From Clostridia bacterium (GTDB lineage: Bacteria > Bacillota_A > Clostridia > UBA1381), in the NCBI GenBank assembly GCA_017451145.1, contig JAFSSG010000012.1, positions 1 to 21,041 on the forward strand: DNA of 21,041 nt, in the 5' to 3' direction. Under the pieces are notes generated by a model. It was not told the origin of the DNA and did no database searches. It saw only the letters and a program-made list of their open reading frames with translations. How positions within the stretch are numbered: position 1 is the stretch's first letter; every line of letters starts with the position of its first letter. Of the stretch, positions 14,561 to 21,041 are shown one piece after another. Position numbers and translations under genes: made by a program.

Positions 14561-16546
14561 ATGAAGCTTTTGAAACTTTTCTTATGTGCGGCAATTTTTC
14601 TGGGTTCTGTAAACGGCGTGTATGCGGCGGAGAATAATGGCGTCACAGAGGCGTTAAAGCAGGTAAAGGAAAGAGTTGACACCTCAGAGTACAGTGAGTT
14701 TGGCAGTTCATATTACCAAGACGACGACAAGGAAACGGTATATTCATTTAATTGGTCGAACGATGATGGACTGTCAGAGCTTTACATAAGCTATCAAGGC
14801 GGAATTATCACGAATTACGGAAAATATGACTATAACCTCCGCTATGAAGCAAAAATCTCTTCGTTAGACGATGCAGAGGCAATGCGAATTGCCGAGGAAT
14901 TCACCAAGAGAATAAACCCCGACATCTATAAGGATATTGTAATCAAACCTGCTGAAAACCAGTCGATACAAAGTGACGAGTGTGAATTTGGTCTTTACCG
15001 CGAAAAAGACGGCGTACCTGTTTTATGGGAAACGGGATATGTTGACGTTTCCAAAACCACAAAAGAGGTTTCCGGTTTTTATATAGATTACAGCCAGGGC
15101 ATAGACTTTAAGCCACTTGACAGTATCATAAGCGAAGAAGACGCAAAAACGGCGTATAAAGAGCTTGTTACTCCGACGCTAAGGTACAACCTGAAAAGAG
15201 ATTACGGCAAAAAAACAATAACGCCGTATCTTGAATATGCGTCAAATGATGGTAATGCGGCAATAAATGCATATAACGGCGAGGTTTACAAACTAAGCCG
15301 TGGCGGAGATATCGTCTATAACAAGAGCATGATGGCGAGTGAAGAAGCGGCGGGAGACGGAGGATTTACACCTGCCGAAACAGAAGAAACGGACAGAATC
15401 GCAGGACTTTTAAGCGAGGATGAAGCTACAAATATAGCGAAAAAGAATGAAATTATCGCAATTCCGAAGGATTTAGAACGCAATTATATCTCGTTAAGAA
15501 AGAGCTGGTACGATAAAGAAGAGTATTCATACGACATAAGTTTTTCAGACGGGAAGCAGTATATAAATGTAAGGCTTGATGCGAAAACAGGCGAAATACT
15601 GAGTTTTTACAACTATTCCGATAATGATAAAGACTCGAGGCAAAACCGCAAAACTGAGGAAGAAAAAGCACAAAAGGCCTTCAAACAGTTTGCCGGAGAT
15701 AAATCGACTGAATATCAGCTTGTAGAAAACGAAGAAACGGGAATTGTCAGCTACATACGCACATATGACGGTCTTGACGTGTGTGGCGATATGGCATATT
15801 TCTACTTTGACGGAAGCGACAATTTAGTAGAGTATAATTTGCAATATACAAAAAATGTGACCTTCCCGAAAAAAGACGGCGTAATAACTCCCGAAGAGGC
15901 GTCAGAAAAGGCATTTGAGCAAATCGGGTTCGGGCTCGGCTATGTGATAGACGGAAAAACGGCACAGCCGGTTTACTGCGTCGGAAAAAACGGATATACC
16001 GAAAGCTTTACAATGAATGCGTTCAGCGGACACCTTACAGATTACAGCGGTAACGATATAAAGGAAGATAAGAAAATAGAGTATTCCGATATTGACAATC
16101 ATTACGGAAAAGATATATTCTTATCTCTTGCAAAATACGGCATCGGTTTTGACGAAAAGGAATTAAAACCTGACACCCCGATAACTCAGGCAGAGTATTT
16201 CATGCTTTTAAATAAGGCGTTTGGATACTATGACGATATCGAGGAAATATATAGCGGTATGTTGCGTTGGGGCGAACTTTCCGCTGATGAGCGTGACGAT
16301 GACGGAGTTTTGACGAGGGAAAAAGCGGCGATATTTATGATCCGTCAAATCGGCGGTGCAGAATATGCAAAATATGATGAAATATTTGCCCAGCCGTTTA
16401 ACGACGTTACCGAAAACAAGGGATATATTGCGATATTGAAGGCGAAAAAGATTGTAAACGGTGACGGGAACGGAAATTTCTGTCCAAAGAAAAATGTAAC
16501 GCGTGGCGAAGCTTTGATTATGATTTATAACAGCTATGCAAACTAA
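14561..16546 (+). CDS. Secreted YcdB/YcdC-repeat protein with C-terminal SLH domains
   Basis: 661 aa. The N-terminus MKLLKLFLCAAIFLGSVNGVYA is a signal peptide, cleavage probably after VYA. The body (about 30-500) has repeated units with an acidic helix such as ITPEEASEKAFEQIG, LSEDEATNIAKKN or ISEEDAKTAYKEL, followed by strands ending in an 'LDAKTGEILSFYNY'-like turn. This is the pattern of PepSY-like YcdB/YcdC (DUF4901) domains. The last ~154 residues hold three SLH-type repeats (YSDIDNHYGKDIFLSLAKYG; GVLTREKAAIFMIRQIG; FNDVTENKGYIAILKAKKIV), which should hold it on the cell wall. Its role is unknown; PepSY-like domains often inhibit proteases or handle cell-wall factors, but nothing here shows which. 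GGAGG (14549-14553) lies 7 nt before the ATG. It ends the cysE operon and a terminator follows. Confidence 0.85.
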   Translation: MKLLKLFLCAAIFLGSVNGVYAAENNGVTEALKQVKERVDTSEYSEFGSSYYQDDDKETVYSFNWSNDDGLSELYISYQGGIITNYGKYDYNLRYEAKISSLDDAEAMRIAEEFTKRINPDIYKDIVIKPAENQSIQSDECEFGLYREKDGVPVLWETGYVDVSKTTKEVSGFYIDYSQGIDFKPLDSIISEEDAKTAYKELVTPTLRYNLKRDYGKKTITPYLEYASNDGNAAINAYNGEVYKLSRGGDIVYNKSMMASEEAAGDGGFTPAETEETDRIAGLLSEDEATNIAKKNEIIAIPKDLERNYISLRKSWYDKEEYSYDISFSDGKQYINVRLDAKTGEILSFYNYSDNDKDSRQNRKTEEEKAQKAFKQFAGDKSTEYQLVENEETGIVSYIRTYDGLDVCGDMAYFYFDGSDNLVEYNLQYTKNVTFPKKDGVITPEEASEKAFEQIGFGLGYVIDGKTAQPVYCVGKNGYTESFTMNAFSGHLTDYSGNDIKEDKKIEYSDIDNHYGKDIFLSLAKYGIGFDEKELKPDTPITQAEYFMLLNKAFGYYDDIEEIYSGMLRWGELSADERDDDGVLTREKAAIFMIRQIGGAEYAKYDEIFAQPFNDVTENKGYIAILKAKKIVNGDGNGNFCPKKNVTRGEALIMIYNSYAN

Positions 16547-16582
16547 AAAACGCCTGAAATGCAAAAGCATTTCAGGTGTTTT
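16547..16582. terminator. Bidirectional terminator between the cysE and met operons
   Basis: 16547-16562 (ending CGCCTGAAATGC) pairs with 16567-16582 (starting GCATTTCAGGTG) over 16 bp with one G-U pair and loop AAAA, flanked by A and T tracts. It begins right after the stop of the YcdB/SLH gene and ends one base before the stop of metH on the other strand, so it serves both operons. Confidence 0.9.
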
Positions 16583-16583
16583 T

Positions 16584-18977
16584 TTAGTTCAAATCGTCAT
16601 TAACGCTGTCGGCATACCGTACCGATTCCATTGCGTCCTTTGCATACTTGTCCGCACCGATTGCGTCGGCATATTCCTGCGTAAGAACGGCACCGCCTAC
16701 AATCACCTTGCAGTCGGGAACAGACTGCCGTAAAAGCTTTATGGTCTTTTCCATTTGCGGTGCGGTCGTTGTCATTAAGGCACTTAGCCCTAAAATTTTC
16801 GCATTGACACGCTTTACCGCATCAACAATATCCTCTGAAGATACATCTTTTCCCAAATCGGTTACGGGGAAACCGTAGTTTTCTAACAGCAATTTTACGA
16901 TATTTTTGCCTATGTCGTGGATATCGCCCTTTACGGTTGCGACTACGACGGGGCATTTTTTGCTTTCCCCGTTATTTCCCGAAAGTGCAAGTTTTATCTC
17001 CTCAAACGCCGATTTGGCAGTTTCCGCACTCATTAAAAGCTGAGGAAGATATACCGTTTTATTCTCAAACCCTTTACCGACCTCGTCAAGTGCAGGGATT
17101 ACAAAATCGTTGATAATCGTGAGAGGTTCGGTGCTTTTCAGCATTTTTTTTGTAATTAAGGAGGCATCGTCACGAAAACCCTTTAAAATTGCTCTTTTTA
17201 AAACCACGCCCAAATCTTCGTCCGAAATCGATTTTTCCTCTTTTGCCGTATCTTGTGCCGACATATTTTCGATGTATTCCAGACAGTTTTCGTCTAACCC
17301 GTGAAGGACCTTAAAGGAATAATATGCCGAAAGCATTTTATCGGAGTATGGATTCATAATCGCTGCGGAAAGTCCGTTTTCCAATGCGGAAGTGAAGAAA
17401 GAACTGTTTATACTGTCACGCACAGGAAGTCCGAAAGATATGTTTGAAATACCCAAAATAGTGTTTGCACCTAATTCGTTGGTTATAAGTCTGACAGTGT
17501 CAAGGGTAACTCTTGCCGCGTTTTTGTCGGCACTGACCGCCATTGCAAGTGGGTCGAAAATCAAATCTTTGACCGAAAGTCCGTATTTTTTCGCCTCGCA
17601 AAGTATCTTTTTTGCGACAGATAAACGCTTTTGTGCAGTTTCGGGTATGCCGTTTTCGTCAAGAGTCAACGCAACAACTAAACCGCCGTATTTTTTGACA
17701 AGCGGGAAAACGGCGTCCATAGACGATTGTTTGCCGTTTACCGAGTTTATCATAGCTTTGCCGTTGTAACGCCGAAGTGCTGACGATAGTGCATCGGTAT
17801 TTGATGTGTCGATTTGCAGGGGCAGGTCAATTATCGACTGCAATTCACAGACGCAGGTCTTTAAAACTTTGCTTTCATCAATATCGGGAAGCCCGACATT
17901 TACGTCGAGTATGTGAACGCCCTTGTCCTGCTGATTTACGCCCTCTTTTAAAATGTAGTCTATATCATTTTCCAAAAGTGCCTGACGGAACCGCTTTTTG
18001 CCCGTCGGATTTATACGTTCGCCGATTAAAACGGGGCGGTTTTTAAAATCTACCGTATGCGTGTATGAGCTTACAACCGAAAGATTTTTAGGTGTTATCT
18101 CGGCAGGTTTGATATCCTTTGCCAAGTGGACAAGCTCTTCTATATATTCCGGAGTAGTACCACAGCACCCACCGGCGATACGTATGCCGCAACTTAGCAT
18201 TTCGCTGACCGCTTCGGCAAATTCTTTAGGCGGTACGTCATACACCGTCTTGCCGTCAACGCTTTTGGGAAGACCGGCATTTGGCTTTAATATGACAGGT
18301 ATTGACGCAACCTCTAAAAGCTTTTTGGCTACGGGAATAAGCTGTTTAGGCCCGAATGAGCAGTTTAAGCCTATTGCGTCTGCACCCATAGCCTCTGCTA
18401 ATGCACACATAGCCTCAGGAGAAGCACCTGTCATAAGCTTTCCGTCCTCGCCGTATGCGTTTGAAACGAAAACGGGGAGTGCAGAGTTTTCCTTTGCCGC
18501 CAAAAGTGCGGCTTTTGTTTCATAGCTGTCGCTCATTGTCTCTATAAAAATTAGGTCAATACCGTATTTTACGCCGAGCTTTACAGTTTTAGCGAAACAG
18601 GAAACAGCGTCCTCAAAATCAAAATCGCCCAATGGTGCTAAAAGCCGTCCTGACGGGCCTATATCAAGTGCTACAAATTTCGGGCTTGTATTTACCGACA
18701 TTTCCGCACCGTGACGTGCGTTTTCTACGGCGTTTTTTATTATTTCTTCAAGCTCGGTATCGGAAAATTTCAAGGAATTTGCACCGAAAGTATTAGTGCA
18801 AACGATATTTGAACCCGCGTCAAAATAACGGCGGTGTAGATCGGAAATTATTTCGGGGTGGGAAATGTTCCACCTTTCAGGAAATTCTCCTGCCGAAAGT
18901 CCCGCTTTTTGCAAAAGCGTACCTGTTCCGCCGTCTAAAAAGACTATATTCTCTTTGAGATAAGATAAAATATCCAT
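16584..18977 (-). CDS. metH: Cobalamin-dependent methionine synthase, form lacking the reactivation domain
   Basis: 797 aa. It methylates homocysteine to methionine using 5-methyl-THF through a cobalamin carrier. Domains: homocysteine/zinc barrel (about 1-300; zinc Cys206, Cys271, Cys272 in GLNCSFGP and GGCCGTTPEYI); pterin-binding barrel (about 310-560; IGERINPTGKKRF, ILDVNVG, QIDTSN); B12 cap and B12-binding domain (about 580-797; DIHDIG with the cobalt ligand His687, then GLSALMTT and GGAVLTQEYADAIGAD). E. coli MetH is about 1,230 aa because it has a further C-terminal SAM-binding reactivation domain; here that activity is encoded by the gene just upstream, 12 nt away. GAGGAA (18983-18988, minus strand) is 5 nt from the ATG. 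Last gene of the operon. Confidence 0.96.
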   Translation of the reverse strand: MDILSYLKENIVFLDGGTGTLLQKAGLSAGEFPERWNISHPEIISDLHRRYFDAGSNIVCTNTFGANSLKFSDTELEEIIKNAVENARHGAEMSVNTSPKFVALDIGPSGRLLAPLGDFDFEDAVSCFAKTVKLGVKYGIDLIFIETMSDSYETKAALLAAKENSALPVFVSNAYGEDGKLMTGASPEAMCALAEAMGADAIGLNCSFGPKQLIPVAKKLLEVASIPVILKPNAGLPKSVDGKTVYDVPPKEFAEAVSEMLSCGIRIAGGCCGTTPEYIEELVHLAKDIKPAEITPKNLSVVSSYTHTVDFKNRPVLIGERINPTGKKRFRQALLENDIDYILKEGVNQQDKGVHILDVNVGLPDIDESKVLKTCVCELQSIIDLPLQIDTSNTDALSSALRRYNGKAMINSVNGKQSSMDAVFPLVKKYGGLVVALTLDENGIPETAQKRLSVAKKILCEAKKYGLSVKDLIFDPLAMAVSADKNAARVTLDTVRLITNELGANTILGISNISFGLPVRDSINSSFFTSALENGLSAAIMNPYSDKMLSAYYSFKVLHGLDENCLEYIENMSAQDTAKEEKSISDEDLGVVLKRAILKGFRDDASLITKKMLKSTEPLTIINDFVIPALDEVGKGFENKTVYLPQLLMSAETAKSAFEEIKLALSGNNGESKKCPVVVATVKGDIHDIGKNIVKLLLENYGFPVTDLGKDVSSEDIVDAVKRVNAKILGLSALMTTTAPQMEKTIKLLRQSVPDCKVIVGGAVLTQEYADAIGADKYAKDAMESVRYADSVNDDLN

Positions 18978-18989
18978 AAAAATTCCTCG

Positions 18990-19568
18990 CTATTTTACGC
19001 CGATTATTGCCGTAACCGACTTTGACGGCGACATCAAAAGTGCCGAATTAAGAGAAATCCCAAGCCGTTTATTGCAATCCAGAACCTTGAAAATCTCGGT
19101 CTGGAATTGGAGCGGAAAATCGCTGTATCCGGGACTGAAACGTTTGCTCGTTTTATCGTTTTGCGATCTCAAATCCTCGCAAAAGGCGTCGCAAAGTGCC
19201 TCGATCCTTTCCGCGCCTATCGCCTGAAACGCAAGTGCATATGAGGGGGATATACGGCTGTATTTCAGAATAAAGCGGTCAAGCCCTATCCCTATTGTTC
19301 CCGCAAAAATAACGGCTTTTTCGTATTCTTTAAGATGCTTTAAAAGTGATAGAGATGTGACCTTTGCAAAGGGAAACACTACACCGTTATCGCAATGCGA
19401 GATTGGAAATTCATCAAAGCATACGCTGTATGTCAAAACATCTTTGCACATTTCCAAACATTCTTTTGCGATGTCTAAAGCGTCGTCATTTTCTTTTGCA
19501 CAGCCCATATACCGCAGTATTTCGCCCATATCAACGGGCGGAGGGGCGTATTTTTTTACTGAAATCAT
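18990..19568 (-). CDS. Stand-alone MetH reactivation (SAM-binding) domain protein
   Basis: 192 aa. Similar to the activation domain at the C-terminus of E. coli MetH, which binds S-adenosylmethionine and helps re-methylate the cobalamin after it oxidises to the inactive Co(II) form. The SAM-binding signature RFSPGY is at residues 143-148 (RFSPGYSDFPL), and the C-terminal MSPSKSVTAIIG matches the M-x-P-x-x-S family end. A free-standing version is known from Thermotoga maritima (TM0269). The neighbour metH lacks this domain, so the two proteins probably work as a complex. It overlaps metF by 4 bases and precedes metH by 12 nt; its only role is likely to service MetH. The electron donor (flavodoxin or ferredoxin type) is not encoded in the window. 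Confidence 0.9.
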   Translation of the reverse strand: MISVKKYAPPPVDMGEILRYMGCAKENDDALDIAKECLEMCKDVLTYSVCFDEFPISHCDNGVVFPFAKVTSLSLLKHLKEYEKAVIFAGTIGIGLDRFILKYSRISPSYALAFQAIGAERIEALCDAFCEDLRSQNDKTSKRFSPGYSDFPLQFQTEIFKVLDCNKRLGISLNSALLMSPSKSVTAIIGVK

Positions 19569-20440
19569 AGCTTTCCTAAAATGTCCGACAAATTCGCCTG
19601 TATCTTTTCGGCAACGTCGGGCTTGTTCATCGAATAAATATGTACGTTTGTTATGTTATTCGCAAAAAGGTCGATAATTTGGTCGGTTGCGTATGCGATA
19701 CCTGCCTGTTTCATGGCAAGAGGGTCGCTTCCGAATTTATCGACAATGCTTTTAAATCTTTGTGGCATAAATGAGCCGGACAGCTTTATTGCCCGTTCTA
19801 CCTGATTGGCGTTTGTAATGGGCATAATTCCTGCCACAATCGGCACGGTTATACCTGCCTCGCGGATTTTATAAAGGAAGTTATAAAGGAGGTTGTTATC
19901 AAAAAACATCTGTGTAGTAAGAAAATCACAGCCCATATCCACCTTTTCTTTAAGATGGCGTATGTCCTCCTTCTGACAGGAGCTTTCGGGGTGGATTTCG
20001 GGATAACACGCACCGCCTATGCAAAAATCTCCGCCGCTTTCTTTAAGCTCACGGACAAGGTCGGTCGCATATCGGTAGTCGGAAAGACCGCTGTCGGAAA
20101 CGCCGTTGATGCGGTCGCCCCGAAGTGCCATGACATTTTGTATTCCTGCATTTTTCATATCGGAAATCTGACGTCTTACCGTTTCCTTTGTAGAAGAAAC
20201 GCAGGTGAGGTGTGCCAAAGTAGGAACGGAATACCTATCCATAATATTTTTGGCTATGTCTAAGGTGTATTTGCTGACGCCTCCTCCCGCACCGTAAGTG
20301 ACGCTCATGAAGGAGGGCAAAAGCTTTGCAATTTCCTCCGTCGCATGTTTTACGCTTTCAAAGGAGGTATCCTGCTTTGGCGGAAAAACCTCAAAGGAAA
20401 TCGACAGGCTGTCCTTTTTCAAAATATCTATAATTTTCAT
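19565..20440 (-). CDS. metF: 5,10-methylenetetrahydrofolate reductase
   Basis: 291 aa, normal for the FAD-containing bacterial MetF barrel. It reduces 5,10-methylene-THF to 5-methyl-THF, the methyl donor used by the MetH encoded in the same operon. Motifs: SFEVFPPK with the catalytic Glu17, SVTYGAGGG at 46-54, TLAHLTCV at 74-81, and ALRGD with Asp109, which faces the flavin. GAGGT (20451-20455, minus strand), 10 nt before the ATG, overlaps the stop codon of the DJ-1 gene upstream. Downstream it overlaps the reactivation-domain gene by 4 bases. In acetogens MetF also serves the Wood-Ljungdahl methyl branch with partner subunits; none of those genes (metV, rnfC2) is here, so the methionine role is preferred. 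Confidence 0.95.
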   Translation of the reverse strand: MKIIDILKKDSLSISFEVFPPKQDTSFESVKHATEEIAKLLPSFMSVTYGAGGGVSKYTLDIAKNIMDRYSVPTLAHLTCVSSTKETVRRQISDMKNAGIQNVMALRGDRINGVSDSGLSDYRYATDLVRELKESGGDFCIGGACYPEIHPESSCQKEDIRHLKEKVDMGCDFLTTQMFFDNNLLYNFLYKIREAGITVPIVAGIMPITNANQVERAIKLSGSFMPQRFKSIVDKFGSDPLAMKQAGIAYATDQIIDLFANNITNVHIYSMNKPDVAEKIQANLSDILGKL

Positions 20441-20453
20441 AAGTATATATACC

Positions 20454-20987
20454 TCAATATTGCATTTGCTTTTTCAGCTCACTTGCTATTAACTCGCCTT
20501 TAAAATGCTTTACTATTTCAAAACCGAAATCACTTGCGGCACCGGCACCTCTTGCCGTTATGAACTGTCCGCTCGACACCGCCTTTTCCGGTGAATAAAT
20601 CCCGCCTTTTGCCGTATTTTCAAAGCCGGGGAAACAGGTAAAACGTACGCCCTTTAAAAGTCCGAGTTTTCCTATGACTGACGGGGAGGCACATATAGCA
20701 CCTATCAAAATGCCTTTTTCATAAGTCGATTTTATCAAATCGGTCACCTTTTCCGACTCGGAGAACGCGGTATGTCCGGGACCGCCCGGGAGTATCAGCA
20801 TTGTCATATCGGAAAAATCGGTGTCCTCAAAAATTTGGTCGCATAAAACCGTTACATCATGCGAAGAAACTACCTTTTCGGATTTTATACCGACTGTTTT
20901 TGCCAAAAGTCCTGCCCGTCGGATAATATCAAGAGTTTCCAAAGCCTCGATATCCTCAAATCCGTCTGTTAAAAGCATATAAATCAT
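20454..20987 (-). CDS. DJ-1/PfpI family protein
   Basis: 177 aa, the length of the DJ-1/YajL/ThiJ group. The class I glutamine-amidotransferase-like fold is recognised from LTDGFEDIEALETLDIIRRAG (in part: Glu14 aligns with DJ-1 Glu18), LILPGGPG at 64-71, and the nucleophile elbow GAICASPSVIG with Cys99, the residue equivalent to DJ-1 Cys106. Proposed activities for the family include stress chaperone, glyoxalase and protein or nucleotide deglycase; none can be assigned here. GGAGG (20996-21000) is 8 nt before the ATG. It is the first visible gene of the methionine operon: its stop overlaps the metF ribosome binding site. Any promoter, SAM or cobalamin riboswitch would have to lie beyond the window edge at 21041. 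Confidence 0.88.
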   Translation of the reverse strand: MIYMLLTDGFEDIEALETLDIIRRAGLLAKTVGIKSEKVVSSHDVTVLCDQIFEDTDFSDMTMLILPGGPGHTAFSESEKVTDLIKSTYEKGILIGAICASPSVIGKLGLLKGVRFTCFPGFENTAKGGIYSPEKAVSSGQFITARGAGAASDFGFEIVKHFKGELIASELKKQMQY

Positions 20988-21041
20988 AGGGAAAACCTCC
21001 TTAAACTATTAAAGCGTAACGCATACATAAGTGATATAAGC

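Noticed and set aside
13903..14682. Minus-strand frame of 259 codons across tktC and the next gene start
   Set aside because: Antisense to transketolase and Cys/Phe/Tyr-rich; no family signature.
21001..21041. Promoter or SAM/cobalamin riboswitch before the DJ-1-metF-metH operon
   Set aside because: Only 41 bases are available and no convincing -35/-10 pair or riboswitch element can be read; the control region probably lies outside the window.
1..21041. Mobile elements, CRISPR arrays, toxin-antitoxin or defence genes
   Set aside because: No transposase, integrase, direct-repeat array or defence-type domain is visible; apart from the surface proteins, all genes are chromosomal housekeeping or sporulation types.

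Overview
The window looks like a chromosomal stretch from a Gram-positive, low-to-moderate GC member of the Clostridia (Bacillota), probably an anaerobic gut-type organism. Four things point that way: a SipL-like spore-coat assembly protein (three SPOCS/DUF3794 repeats plus a C-terminal LysM), two secreted proteins with S-layer homology (SLH) repeats, the Firmicutes gene order cysE-cysS-mrnC, and strong purine-rich Shine-Dalgarno sites with sigma-A-like promoters. The rhamnulokinase together with SLH surface proteins would suit a plant-polysaccharide (pectin) degrader such as Monoglobus, but that is only a guess.

Layout, left to right. (1) 1-1049: the C-terminal part of a surface-type beta-rich protein cut by the window edge, then a 65-aa leader-like peptide of unknown function and a strong terminator. 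(2) 1110-5870: promoter, rsfS, leuS and htpG on the + strand, with a perfect 20-bp palindrome between leuS and htpG, closed by a terminator shared with the opposing gene. (3) 5879-6934 (-): a secreted SLH protein, divergent from rhaB, with promoters for both in the gap. (4) 7040-8636: rhamnulokinase behind a consensus sigma-A promoter, ended by a 16-bp hairpin. (5) 8652-10224: the SipL-like gene; a candidate sigma-E promoter lies inside the hairpin that ends rhaB. (6) 10259-16582: a six-gene run, cysE-cysS-mrnC-tktN-tktC-(YcdB/SLH protein), with overlaps or gaps of 17 nt or less, one good promoter at the front and a terminator at the end. (7) 16584-20987 (-): a convergent operon read as DJ-1/PfpI protein, metF, stand-alone MetH reactivation domain, metH.

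The metabolic theme of the right half is sulfur amino acids and one-carbon metabolism. CysE starts cysteine synthesis and CysS charges cysteine. MetF makes 5-methyl-THF, and a split cobalamin-dependent methionine synthase (catalytic protein plus separate SAM-binding reactivation protein) uses it to make methionine. The left half is translation (RsfS, LeuS) and protein quality control (HtpG). Surface and sporulation genes are placed between these housekeeping blocks.

I saw no tRNA, rRNA, CRISPR array, transposase, phage gene, T-box or riboswitch. No stretch over 300 bases lacks a gene; the largest gap is 1015-1179. I found no clear new multi-gene system. The best leads are the leader-like peptide behind the surface protein, the possible sigma-E promoter hidden in a terminator, the operator-like inverted repeat on the cysE promoter, and the DJ-1 gene heading the methionine operon.
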